Source: Vigna angularis (Eukaryota; Streptophyta; Magnoliopsida; Fabales; Fabaceae). From it: a stretch of DNA of 64,000 nt. A program made the translations under genes and the position numbers. Within the stretch, counting starts at the first letter, position 1. Each line of letters opens with the position of its first letter. Shown in pieces: positions 20,776-32,724 of the stretch. The stretch is taken from positions 888,001 to 952,000 of the forward strand of contig NC_068976.1 in NCBI RefSeq assembly GCF_016808095.1. Direction: 5' to 3'. The notes under the pieces are model-generated. The model saw only the letters and a list, made by a program, of their open reading frames with translations. It did not search any database and was not told where the DNA came from.

Positions 20776-23040
20776 ATTTTTTTTTATTAACAACTGAGTA
20801 ATAGCAAACAAGCAATAATAGAACAGATATCAAAACTAACAAAACAATAAACAGAGAAAATAAAATAATAAAAAAAACAAATCCAAGAATATAACAATCC
20901 AAACCCAATCGAAGATAGGGGTGCGAAAGTGAAAACAGAGGTGTCTAAACCACTTTTCTTTCTAATAACGGACTGGGCCTAGACCCAAATGGAAAGGAGT
21001 TTGAAAAGTAAAGCAGGGGTGTCAAGAAGAAATCTTTCTTTTCTCTTTTTTTTTTTAGAGTTTGGCCCAATTGTTTTTTGTCCAGAAACCCCTAGGAGTT
21101 TAACATCTTCCCCTTCACTCCCAACACTCATGCTCAGCTCTCTAGAGACCCAAGGTCTCTTTCCTCTCCCGGCAGTCCACCGCCGCCACCACCTTCTCCC
21201 AGCAGTCCACCACCACCGCCCTCTCTCTCTCCTCGCTTCGAAAACGGAAACCCATGGAGGGTTTCGCCTCTGCCAACGCGAGCACGCGGACCGCTGCCTC
21301 TTCGAACCGAACCACCGCGTGTCGCCGTCAGGCCATTGCCAGCTCAGCCGCGTCACCGCTTCCGCCAATCCGACCGCCGCCAGCCGCAGACCAAGATACC
21401 AGCGTCGCGCCGATCGCCACCACAGACACCACTGATTGTCGCGTCAAGTTTCTCCTATCCTTCTCTTCTACCATAGACGCCGCCACCAAAGAGGCATAAA
21501 CTGCCGCCACCGAGGCCGCCACAATGGGCTCTCCTATTTCTCTTTTATCTATTTTTAGTTTTTGTGTGGGGATGAAAAACTTTGGAGAATATGATGATGG
21601 TGATAATGGAATGGTGATGGAGCTTTCTGTTGTTTTCTGTTGGGAGCGAGTGTTGGATAATGATGGGTGAGGGGAGTTAGGCAGTAGTATCAAGTGTTGG
21701 AGGTGGATATGAAGAGAAAATGGATGAAGATGATGGGCTGTGGTCACGAGGTGCTCGAGGGTGGCTGTGGTAGTGGGTGAATACGGATGATGAGGGTGAT
21801 AGGTGCTGGATGAGTATTGGTGTGCGTATGAATATGAACGCAAGATGGTGATGGCTGATTCTGTGATAATGGTGTATTGGAATGGGTTGGCTTTTTCTTT
21901 GTTTTTTTTCGTAAGTGAATGGTAGATGTTGTATCCAGAGTGAATGGGGCTTGGTGTTTGGGTGATGGAAGTCAAAGCCTAGTTGAGAATCCAAGCATGG
22001 TGGTTTACGGGTAAGACCAGAGCTGGAGATGAAGGCCCGTGAGGAAAACGAGGTGGATGTTGGCCATGAGGTAAGGATGAAGATCATGTGCTGGCCATGA
22101 TAGCAAGTACTAGAGGTCCAGTGTTGGAGATGAAAATGAAGATTATAGTTTGTGGTCACCGACACAATAAGGAGAGGTTGTGTGTTCTCTGGGTACAAGT
22201 GAATTGATACTGAAGCTTATTTTTGTGTTGAGGGAAAACAACTCTTGTATTCTATAGTTACTTATAACTGATGAATCTTGTTGAGACTACATTTTGGGTG
22301 CAGTTTTGATTAACAGAGGAAAGTGAATATAACCATGTACATTGATCGAACACATATTTCAATCATCTCTCCGCATGCATAAAGGAATCATATCTATGAA
22401 CATATAAATGAGCTTGGGCATGACCAAAGAGTTTTAGGTATACGAGACTTACCTCCGCAGCTTCAAGATGCTTCACCCTTCTTTTCTCCTACTCCTTTCT
22501 GTAAATGATGCCTCCTCTTCCCAAAAAAACCGCCTCCTCTATCTCCTCCTTTTCTCCTTTTATAATCCTCTTGAAGATCCGTTTTTATTACCACCCTTGT
22601 GCCTCCAATGAGTCTCAGCTGATTCTTCTTTTTTTCGTAAGGTCCACCCCTCCTTCCTCTTTTTTTTTTTTGAGAATCCCCCAGTCTTGTAGTGGTGTAA
22701 AAGGACCTTTACCGATTTGCAAGATGGGACGCTACAGATTTGCAAGATGGGACGTCGGGGTACCACGGTTTGTGATTTTCAACCCAAAAGTCCAGGTGAA
22801 GCCAAAAATAATTAAAACCCTTTTGAAGAAAAACCAACTCCTCACTACTTTCTAGGAGTTTCCGACACTGAAAAACATTCCCTGATCTGTTTTGTCTTCT
22901 CTTTTTTCTCTTTTTTGTTTTTTTCGACAACTTTCCAGAAATCCCAAGACATATCCGTGATTCCAGATTTTTTGTTTTTATTTGTTTTTATTTTTTTTTG
23001 TTATTAAAATGTGCAACAAAATAAAGAAAACAAAGACTCC

Positions 23041-23655
23041 ACTGTTAGGACAAACGACTCACCACACTATTTACGGAACGCTCAAAACTGAACGCTGGAC
23101 GAAAATAAGCATAGTACGAACGCTGAAGAGAAACACCATGGAGACCGAGCGTTCAAATGAGAATAACATCACCAAGACTGAACGTTCAAACGAAGACCGA
23201 ACGTTCATTAAAACACTATGACCGAACGGTAAACCTAGGAGGCCGAATGGTCGAACGTTTGAACTGAAAATAACCAAACGTCAACGACACCAGATGGCCG
23301 AACGATTGAGGATGAACGGCCGACCGGTTGAAACGCTTTTGGATGACCGAACGGTTGAATTGTGAACGCTTGAGAATGACCGATCGGTTGAGGCTGAGGA
23401 CGAACGTCCTAAATGAACGAATGACCGAACGGTCGAATATCTGAACGCTGGAGCGCTCGTGGACATGGATGGTCGAATGGTTTGAGGCCGAGCAACCGAA
23501 CGTCCTTGAGATTGAATGGCCGAAAGGTAGAGACCGAAAAGCCAACCGCCTATGATATTGGTCAAGAAAGAACGAACGGTTACACAGTGGGAGGGGCGTC
23601 ATGGACGAACGGTTTTGCACGCAGGGGAAGGAGCCGAACGTCACGGGACGAACGC
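23041..23655. repeat. CGAACG/CCGAACGGT-rich block in the Ogre LTR
   Basis: Some dozens of irregularly spaced words such as GAACG, GACCGAACGGT and GGCCGAA. ACCGAACGGT is a 10-bp palindrome and occurs near 23221, 23347 and 23425; GACCGATCGGT lies near 23380. The same word family recurs at 61556-62830. Confidence 0.7.
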
Positions 23656-23741
23656 TCTTTTATTTTTATTCTTTTCTTTTTACTATTTTTTATTTATTTT
23701 ACAAATCTATTAGTCAATCCGGACGAAATTGGGTGTTGACA

Positions 23742-24717
23742 CCTTCCTTAACCTGTGGTAAGAAACAATTTTACCTTTAATAACTGGCTTGGCAACTTTA
23801 AGGCTAGTTACTGGTGCATCTTTATCTTCAACTTTATGACTAGTCTTCCTCACTTGATTCTGCTTAGTATTGAAGACATTAAAGATCACCTCCTCTTCTT
23901 GGTCTTTAAGTGTTATCGTCTCATCATCCACATTGATGATTACCTTGGCTATTTTCATGAATGGCCTTCCAAGAATAATAGGAGTCTTCACATCTTCCTC
24001 CATTTCCATCACTATAAAATCAACCAAAAATCCAAGTTTGTCTATATAAACCAAAACATATACCGCTACACCATAGGGATTTTTGGTAGATCCATTCGCC
24101 AGTTGCAAAGTAACCTTTGTAAGCTTCACTTTAAGACCATCAATCCTCTCAAACACAGAGAAAGACATCAAATTAATGCTTGACCCTAAATCAATTAGGG
24201 CTTTCCCTATATTAATATTCCCAATGGTGCAAGGAATAGTAAAGCTTCCTGGATCTTTAACTTTTGGAGGAAGTGCCTTCTGCAACATAACACTGCAGTT
24301 GCCCTGTACATCAATGGTTTCCTCATCTATATATCTTTTTTTTTTGAGGAATCTCTTCAGAAATTGTGCATACACAAGAACCTGTTGCAATGCTTCAGCC
24401 AAAGGAATTTTAATCTCCAATTTCTTGAAGATTTCTTTAAAACACCCTAATTGCTTCTCCTTTTCTTTTCTGCTACTCTCCTTAGGGTTAGGAAGAATCT
24501 TTTCAACTTTTTCAATTTTTTCTCTCACCTCTTCTTTTCTTTCTTTTTTTCTCTCAACCTCACCTATTTTCTTTTTTTTTTCTTCTTCTAACTCAACTCT
24601 TTCTTTTCTCTCCCCTACTCTCTCATCACTTATGATCACAATAGCTTTACATTCTTTCTTAGGGTTAACCTCAGTATTAGCCCCAAATTGCCTCTCAACT
24701 TTATCCTCCAACTTCGT
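23742..24717 (-). pseudogene. Ty3/gypsy gag end and protease, interrupted by the Ogre insertion
   Basis: A minus-strand open frame. Its track start is a TTG, and stops lie just upstream, so the true N-terminus is lost. TEVNPKKECKAI resembles the Athila-type gag-protease junction. A highly charged E/K/R stretch is followed by the protease region: LPPKVKDPGSFTIPCTIGN, ALIDLGSSINLMS (D of the DxG retained) and ILGRPFM. The frame runs through VKGKIVSYHR and then reads into the Ogre LTR at 23741, so the Ogre interrupts this element. RT and integrase would lie beyond the Ogre and are not seen. Confidence 0.75.
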
Positions 24718-24738
24718 GGCCAAGTGTTAGCCCTAAAT

Positions 24739-26111
24739 TGTTAGGACTCCGACAAGTATACCGAATCGTATCAAATAATAAACATGGTAAGACCAAGTGT
24801 CGTTTCCCTATAGACTCACGGCCTAAAAAGTTATGTGATTTCTTGATTAAATAAGACTTGAAAACAAACTCATATGGGTTTAGAATGCAAATACTTAAAA
24901 GTAAATATGCATGCAATTTGATCAATTGGACAAAAGTGTAAAGATGAACGGGTTTGATGTTATGGAATGAATATGTTGTTCGGGTTAGATTTCACCTAGT
25001 TTACTCTCACGTATATACAAATTCTACTTCTTCATTAATGTCAATGTCACTATCTAAACTTCTTAAAACCCGATTCCTCGGCGAAGAAAGTCTATCCTTA
25101 ATTATTAGTTCATACGATTCCTAACATTCCTAATAATTAATTCTGAAGAACAGAAGCTTAAGACAACCAGAACTCATACCCTCATTCCTGAGCAATACTG
25201 CTTTTGGGAATAATTCTCCAGATCATGAATTGTAAGATACCTTCCGATACTCATGCAAATCATACATCATGCTAAAGAATGAGTTAAACAAAGCAAACAT
25301 TACGCGAAGAAGAATTACCCTAACAATTAATGAACGAAGCATATAATCAAGAATCAATTCAATACATGAGAGTTTACAAAGGTTACATCATTCCCCAACA
25401 AAAATAAAGTTTAGTTCACCATTGACATGGTGAAACTAGATGAACAATGGAAAAAGAATGAAAGATAAAACCCTAGAAATTGAAGATAGGAGTTTCCGCA
25501 TCCAAATATGCCTCCGAGGGATCAAAGAGTGTGTTTCTGTGCCTATTCTATCCAAAGATGTGAACCCTAGGACGTCCAAGTCCTTAAATAGAACATAAAA
25601 ATAACAGAAAATGGGTCCAAGCCTAAAAGAGTAGCGCTCAGCGTCCCACTTAGGGCGCCCAGGCGGTGTGCGGGTCAGAACTGGCGCTCAGGGTCAGCTT
25701 AGAAGGCAAGTCGGCGTGGTGCGACTCGGGGAAGTGGCACTCAGCGCCACTGAAAAAGGTGCCCAAGCGCGAGCCAGGGGTATCCTGTGCTGAGGGCTCC
25801 AGAAAAGGGCAGGCAAGCATAAGACAGTGTACTCTGGCACTGAGGGCCCCTAAAGTGGCGCTCAGCGCTGCTACGATCCTCTTTTCTGATGCTTTTCTAG
25901 TTCTTCCTAAGTTCCAACTCCTTACTACTTCAATCCTTCTTCCAAATCATCTCAATTTTTGTTGAAAACAAGGAAATCTAGCACAAAACCATTAAATTCA
26001 CCTTAAACTCTCTTATTCATCAAAAGTATGATTCCAACCTAGTTTCTAAGTCAAAAGGGTGTTTTTAGTATCAAAATTAAGTATCAAATAACGGTAAATT
26101 CAACCGTTATC
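24739..26111 (-). mobile_element. LTR of the interrupted Ty3/gypsy element (1.37 kb)
   Basis: On its own strand it runs TGATAACGGTTGAATTTACC to GAGTCCTAACA. It matches the LTRs of the element at 49783-55002 at both edges: start TGATAACG, and end region GGGAAACGA...TTGGTC...GATACGATT. The start contains the inverted repeat TAACGGT-N7-ACCGTTA. The block 25630-25870 is rich in GGCGCTCAGCGCC-like words. No primer site lies between it and the gag-pro frame, so the leader and most of gag are deleted, or this LTR came separately. Confidence 0.7.
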
Positions 26112-26727
26112 AATGTGCCAGGTCATGAAAAACTTAACCCGTTAAGCCAATTTAACGGCAGGGGCTCAATTGAGTCAATTTTTCATTAAAAAGAACTAAA
26201 TTGGCAAAACCAATAAGACGAGGTCTTAACTGGGAAAAACCCACATAAATAGAGACTTCTGAATGGGTTTAACCTAATAATATTTATCAACTCCACACCC
26301 ACCTAAGGTTCATTCAAGGAGACAACCCAGAAAATAACCGGATAAGAATAACAAGGTTTACAATTTTTCTAACTTTATATACATCCTGTCTAGTTTTACT
26401 TTAATTTACCCGATTCATATTTAATGCAACCTTAAACTCTTATATCATAATTTCTCATTTATACTTTACATTTTGTTACTTCCCATTTTATTATGAATAT
26501 GTCCGCAACAATTTTCTTTTCTTTTTTTTAATTAAAATTTAAAACTTAAAATACTACCCCTCATCTCCTCTGACTTATTTTATGAATTAGTTTTACTAAT
26601 CCAAGATGAACAACATACATGGAGTAAGTTGTTTCCATAATATATTTTCATTCCAAACAGCTTTAAATATCAATAAACAGATCCAAAAACTGCATTATAT
26701 ATAAATATTTCATAAATCATTAGTTAC
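26112..26727. other. Intergenic stretch without a recognised feature
   Basis: AT-rich sequence between the LTR and the copia element. No coding sequence, repeat or element end was recognised by eye. Confidence 0.5.
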
Positions 26728-26814
26728 TCTTAGTATTTTGAGATTGTGAAATGAATAGTTGATGGTGTAGAGAAAATGTAGAGATAGTGGAATGTAGAAA
26801 AAATGTGAAAGTAG
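26728..26814 (-). mobile_element. Copia 3' LTR, outer part
   Basis: It matches 39829-39915 (TTAGTATTTTGAG, TTGATGGTGTAGAGAAAATG, AGTGGAATGTAGA), the start of the other LTR in plus coordinates. Its first bases are TC instead of TG. It is cut by CACTAG sequence at 26815. Confidence 0.8.
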
Positions 26815-27810
26815 CACTAGTAAAAAAAAGGATTTTAACTCGTGCATTTGACACCGGTTTAGTTGGAATCGAAGCAAAAAAAACGCGATGACATTTTTGT
26901 AATTTTTCCAAAAGTACAAAAAATTAAAATTTTAGTAGAGGTTAATTTATGGGGATTTAAAAACCTCCATAAATTTCTGGCGGTTTCAATAAAATCGCAG
27001 ATAAAAATTCTTATTTTTATGTTTTTTAAAAGGATTTTCGGCTGTTTCTAAGTAAACCGCTCCTAAGTGAATTTTTTTTGTTTTAATTTATCGAACCCTT
27101 CAAATATTTCCTTCTTCACTTCCAACCCCCTTCTCTCTTCGCAAACCCTTGAAACTATTCTATCAATGTTGCCATTTTCGTCGTTGGTGGAAGTGAGCGT
27201 TGTTGGGCGTTGTGGATGCTCTCTGGCGGCCTTTTTCATTGAAAGGTGGCGGCTTTTGCCCCGCTGTGAACTCGATGCTTCTCCGCTCCGTCAAGGATCG
27301 CAGTCGCCAAGCTCTCTCTTACTCTCTTTGTCTGTTAGGGTTTTACTCTAGGTCTAGACATAGCTACTCTAAACTCAGAAGGTCCGATTCTGAAATGAAG
27401 ATACGGCGAGGAAGGGGTAAGCATCTAGGTCATGCGGTTGTCGGTGTCAAAGGATGAGGATTCTGCCATGGATCAACTCTTCATCCATGTCGACGTCTCC
27501 AAACCATTGCGGAAGGAATCATTGATTTTCCTTTTCGTACGCGGACGCTCTAGGGGTTCACTCTACTTCCATGAGGCATGGCTGGAGTTTGTTCCCCAAA
27601 GAATGAATTATTATCTCTATCTATCTTCTATTTGGTTCGTGGTTCTTAGTTGAAAATGTTGTTTCTTTAATACTTTTGCTAGTGACTATTAATTTACTAT
27701 GACATGGAAATCAAATTTCTTATATAGGTTAGAAGCCAATACGGCTATAGTTTGTATGGATGGGTCTAATTTGATCTTTGTTCTTCTCCCTTTTTAATTT
27801 TGAAGGATTT
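26815..27810 (+). mobile_element. CACTA-type fragment with gene-like content in the copia LTR
   Basis: The left end reads CACTAGTAAAAAAAAGG, a typical En/Spm (CACTA) terminus. The sub-terminal part has words such as GGCGGTTTCAATAAAATCGC and GGCTGTTTCTAAGTAAACCGC. From about 27100 a less AT-rich, gene-like part contains overlapping frames (27067-27351, 27432-27653) with no recognisable domain; these could be captured gene fragments. The right end is not visible, and about 100 bases of copia LTR are missing beside it, so the edge is deleted. Confidence 0.55.
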
Positions 27811-27960
27811 TCAGAAAATTTTAGCTAGAACTTATGTAGAAAGTTCTAGGCTTTCTACCTACGTAGAACTTTCTTGATTTTTTCTTCCTATCATAGGTTT
27901 TTCTATAATATTCTAGAACTTGTATTACATTTGAATTCTTCTATTGAAGGAGTTTCTACA
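27811..27960 (-). mobile_element. Copia 3' LTR, inner part
   Basis: It matches 40028-40174 (AGAACTTTCTTGATTTTTTC, TATAATATTCTAGAACTTGT) and ends GTTTCTACA like the other LTR. It continues the LTR split by the CACTA fragment. Confidence 0.75.
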
Positions 27961-27979
27961 TTGTTCTAGAATTTGCATT

Positions 27980-29884
27980 ACACCTTAATAGTCCTCCTTA
28001 ATGCAAATTCGATAACTCCAAGCATAGTACGTAGTAGTTCAAATCTTAGTCGTGGTAATGCCTTCGTAAAAATATCTGCAATTTGGTCTTCTATTGGACA
28101 CTACTCGAGTTGAATTTGTTTAGTTGTCTCTTTATCTCGAATGAAGTGATATTTAATGGCTATGTGTTTTGTTCTTTAATGATGAACTGAATTTTTTTGT
28201 TATTGCTATTGTCAATTTGTTGTCGCAATAGATAATAATCGGTCCATCTTGCGGTTCACCCTTTTCTTCAAGTATTCTTCGTAGACATATTGCTTGACTC
28301 GTGGTTTCAGCAGTTGCTACATACTCTGCTTCTGCTGTTGATTGCGCCACAGTTGCTTGCTTCTTTGATGCTCAAGATAAAATACCTGATCCTAGTGAGA
28401 AAGCATATCCTGAAATAATCTTCATGTCGTCCATTGATCCTGCCCAATCACTATCTGTGTAGCCAATCATCCTTGAGTTAGTCCTGGTTTTGAACCATAT
28501 ACCAAACTCTTTTGAGCCTTGTAGATATCTTAAAATACTTTTTCGTAGTCCATAATGGATCTGACTTGGCTTTTGCATGAATCTTGATAGAAGACTTGTA
28601 GCATACATAATGTCTGGTGGTGAGGTTGTGAGATATAGGAGACTTCCAATCAAACTCCTATAGCATGATGCATCTGCCTCTTGTGCTCCATCATCTTTTT
28701 GTAGCTTCTCGTTTACCACCAACTGAGTAGTGACAGGTTTACAGTCATTCATCTTGAACTTCTTTAGTAGACTTCAATATATTTCTTTTGAGAGATAAAT
28801 ATACCTTCTTTTTGTTGTTTCACCTCTATACCGAGGAAATAGTTCATCAAGCCAAGGTTGGTCATTTCAAATGTCTTCATCATGTCTTCTTTAAATTCTT
28901 TCATCGTCTCTATATTGTTTCTTGTATAGATAAGATCGTCGACATATAAAGAGACAATGAGATGATATTGACCTTGTGTCTTAATATATAGTGTTGGCTC
29001 ACTTTTGGCCCTCTTGAATCCTTAATTGATGAAGTATTTATCAATCTTGCTATACCATGTTCGAGGAGCTTGCTTTAGGCCATATAATGCTTTTTTAAGT
29101 CTTAGTACTTTGCCTTCATTGCCTTTGTTGATGAAGCCCTGTGGTTGTTCAACATGAATCTCTTCTTTGAGCACCCCATTCAGAAAGGCTGACTTGACAT
29201 CCATTTAATAGATGTTCCATCCATTTTGTGCTGCGAGAGCTATTAATACTCTAATTGTATCTAAGCGAGCAACTGGAGCAAATGTCTCATTATAGTCTAT
29301 TCCTGGTTGTTGTGAGTAGCCATTAGCAAGCAATCTTTCCTTGTGTTTTTGTATAGTTCCATCAGGATTAAGCTTTCTTTTATATATCCATTTCACTCTT
29401 ATGATGTCTTTTTCATGAGGGCAATTTACGAGTTCCCAAGTGTTATTCTTCTCAATCATTTTAATCTCTTCTTCCATAGCCTTGACCCATACTTCTTGCT
29501 TTGATGCTTCTTCATAACAGTTAGGCTCAATCATGGCCATATTGCAAGTTTCATATCTGTCTACCAAAGATCTTACTCTTCTTGGACTAGATTCAGGAAG
29601 AATCTTGTTGTTGTGGAGGTGGAGAAAGCGAACCTGAATTTTCGGCCCCTTCTTGACCTTCTTCTTGAGATTGTTGCATTTGAAGTAAAATGTTGCTTTT
29701 AACAACTTTTTCTTCTTCCCAATTCCAATAATCATTTTCATCCACTTCAACATCTCGACTAATAATGAGCTTTTTTGTTTGTAGGTTGTAGACTCGATAG
29801 CCTTTTGACTATGTGCTATATCCTAAGAATATTCCTCGTATAGTCTTGTCTTCAAGCTTGTGCCTCCTTTGATCAAGAACATGT
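27980..29884 (-). pseudogene. Ty1/copia integrase end, reverse transcriptase and RNase H, decayed
   Basis: Read on the minus strand: integrase end (HKLEDKTIRGIFLGYS), RT ([68 protein letters not shown]), an RT-RNase H linker (YLTTSPPDIMYATSLLSRFM) and RNase H (AQSTAEAEYVATAE, YCDN, HIAIKYHFIR, IADIFTKALP). In-frame stops: TAG at 29809-29811, TAA near 29204, TAA near 29023 and TGA near 28371. All fit C-to-T type changes of Q or W codons. The product would be non-functional. The N-terminal half of the polyprotein lies at 37649-39722, beyond an inserted element. Confidence 0.9.
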
Positions 29885-31455
29885 TGATACGCTGTCGTTG
29901 AAGCTATCAAATTAATACTACTTTTCAAGACAACTTCAGTATTGCCAAGTCAATAGTCAAGAAAGTAGATAGGGTTAAAGTAATCCTAAGTCGTTTCCGA
30001 ACGAATACGGAATTCCTTTTCAATATTTGAATCTTATGAATGCTATGCAATGCTCAATAATGAAAGTGAGAAACTATGCTAATGGAATTAATGTTTGAAG
30101 AACAAAGAAAAAACCTAGAAACAATTATCATGAAATAGACTAATTCCACTACTTTTCCAAGATAGATTCATCATCGGTTATCCACAAATAATTGTTCAAT
30201 TGATTATTGTTCAAGTTTCAAATTAATTAAAGTACATTCTTAACTAATTTGAAGGTGATCATACACTTAACCAAAGTAGATTCTCAATCAAATGCAAGAT
30301 CTTTCTAGATTATTCACAATGAATTCAACCAAAGTACATTCTCAATCAAATTCTATTGTGTTTAATCATGTCTATTCTTAAATCTCATAACAAAATTAAA
30401 AGCTAATTAATCAAAGTAAATTCTCAATTGATTATAGTTGCAATTATTATCACCAACCAAAGTACATTCTCAATTGATTATAGTTGCAATTATTATCACC
30501 AACCAAAGTACATTCTCAATTGATAGTAGAAACCCATTTAATCATATGAAAGTTCCTAAATTTAATCAAAGTAGATTCTCAATCAAACCTAGAAACCTTT
30601 GAACTCATATAATTAATATGCATGTAGATTCAAACACGTTATAATTGAAAAATCATTGCTTTTAATATGATTTAGAGATGAAAGACATAGAAAGAGAGCA
30701 GCTCAAATCAATAATCAAAAGAAACAATTGCATTAATTCAACTTAACCTCAGAATCCATAATGAAATTGGAGTGGAATTGCCCTAAGAGCGTAGCCCTCC
30801 ATGAATGGAGTAGAATACATGATCAAATAAAATGAGAGGAGTGGTGTATGAATGCTTCGTAGTGGAGGAGTCTGCGAGAATGAATGAGTTATGCCTCCCA
30901 TGGGTCTCCTTATATATGCTTGATTAGGCTTGGACTCTGTATCTTTTGTTGATAAGATCTTTTATCTTATATCTAATATCTTTTGTTTAGAATATTTGAT
31001 AATATCTTTTCTAGATTCAAAAAGATTTGACAAATATTATCTTTTGATTGTTATTAATATAATTAAATAAGATAATTATTTAACAACATCAAATAAAATA
31101 TCTTAAGATATATTTTCTCCAAATTATATTTTAAAATAAACTTGTCCAAAATTGCATTTCAACTCCTTTTATTTTATTCAAAATTGCATAGAAGTCCAAA
31201 AATTTCCTCAATTGCACTTTAGCCTTTTCTTTCTTTTCAGAATTGCAATTCAAGCTTTAATTTTAGTTGCATAACCAAACATTAGACTATCCAAAATAAT
31301 TTATGCAACTAAAATCACATTTTAAGCCTCTTTATTTCCCAAACCCGATAAAACCAATCATGTAAAATCTTATTCAAATCAATCATTTAAGCACGATTAT
31401 TCCACTAAAATTTTGAAATTAAATCTAAAATGTGGGCATAAATATGCAGTCATCA
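29885..31455 (-). mobile_element. 3' LTR of the inserted Athila-type element (1.57 kb)
   Basis: In plus coordinates it runs TGATACGCTGTC...GTCATCA, matching 36134-37648 along its length with small indels. It contains several copies of AACCAAAGTACATTCTCAAT-like words (30250-30600). A purine tract (minus GGATAAGTGTGGGAGTG) adjoins its inner edge. Confidence 0.9.
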
Positions 31456-32724
31456 CACTCCCACACTTATCCTTTTGCGCTCCTGAGCAAAATTGATTAA
31501 TTCCAAGACTTTGTTCTGGGTTATTTTATTCCATATTTGCATCTGGATCACAAGATTGAATAGCACTAGATATAGATCAATCATCTAGAAATCAATTTGT
31601 CATGGATATGCAAATGAAATCACTTTATTCTTCACACATGAGTTAATCTTGGCTTGTGTTTACGCTCAAAATAACACTCAAGTCAAAATGTATCTATTTC
31701 TCTCCAACTCTCAAGTGTCTTTGGTTGTGTTTACGCTCAAAATACCCATGTAAGTAGACACCTTGATATTTAGCAAGACTTTAACATTCACATACTTAAG
31801 AAAACATGCAATTATTGATCATAAGGAGTTTTTAAAGGTTATTTTGAGGCCAAGGCAAAGGTAGGAATTTTTTTTGGAATTTTTGAGTTTTTGAAATTGA
31901 TATAGAAATAGTAATTACACTTTATTTCAAAAACAACTTTATTTCCTGCTTTTGTAAGGAAGATTTACTTTTCTTTCTCTATTTTTTTTCTTTTGCCCTT
32001 TTTTTTCCTTTTTTCAAAACTCCAACTTTTCATATTCCTTTTTGCCCTTTTTATTATTTTGTGGGTGAGGCACTCACCCACACACTTATTTATCACTTAC
32101 TTCTAACAGAATTCATTACTCCTTCTTCTTTCATAAGGTAAGGAAGAGATTATTTTTCTTCTTTTCTCATTTGACAATGACTAAAACCAAGAAAAATAGT
32201 CTTAAGGTTCAAAGGGGTTTCCAATGGATTAATATTAGGACAAATTTATTTGGTCAAGTAGCTAAAACAAGAAATGTCTCAATCATATCAAATCATGCAT
32301 ATTTACCTCAGTTGCACAACACAGAATCAAGTTAAATATTTGAGTATCAACAAAACATGGGAAAATCACTCAAGAAAAATAGGTATGGCACATGATACAT
32401 ATTTATCATTAGGCCCAAAACTTACATGGTTCAAATTTGTTTCACTAAAGATTTAATCAAGAAATTCTCAAGTCTACTCAACCAACAAATCATAAAAGCA
32501 ATCCACTCATATCAACATGACTTAATTTTTTTCTCTTGAATTCATGATCATCCCAGTTACTGATTCAAACTTTCAAATCCATTGCAAATATTTATTTAAA
32601 AAAAATCAAAATAGGGAACAAAGTTAATTGTTTCCCTATAGCCCCACACTTAAACTATGTATTGTCCTTAATGTATGCCTTATATATAAAATGCAAAGAA
32701 AAAGTATGAGAGTACTTACCTCCT
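31456..32724 (-). mobile_element. 3' internal non-coding region of the Athila-type element
   Basis: It lies between the polypurine tract and the pol remnant. A second purine block follows the end of pol (32641-32670, GCCCCACACTTAAA). T-rich and A-rich sequence fills the rest. No envelope-like frame or other gene is supported. Confidence 0.6.

Larger units (their letters stand above)
19903..23741 (-). mobile_element. Ogre 5' LTR (3.84 kb)
   Basis: On its own strand it starts TGTCAACACCCAATTTCG, a widely seen Ogre LTR start, and ends GGTTGCGACA beside the primer site. The length suits Ogre (long LTRs). It contains tandem repeats (20220-20440, 20535-20775), a GC-richer CCGCC-rich part (21170-21530) and a CGAACG-rich part (23041-23655). 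Frames inside (for example 21328-21975, 23216-23644) are low-complexity and unlikely to be genes. Its right edge cuts the protease region of another element. The matching 3' LTR is not in the window. Confidence 0.85.

Noticed and set aside
21254..21975. GC-richer frames that might be a captured gene
   Set aside because: Repetitive A/P/S/H-rich translation in both strands, within the Ogre LTR; no domain seen.
23071..23644. Long minus-strand frames rich in RSF/SVR
   Set aside because: Produced by the CGAACG repeats; no start or homology.
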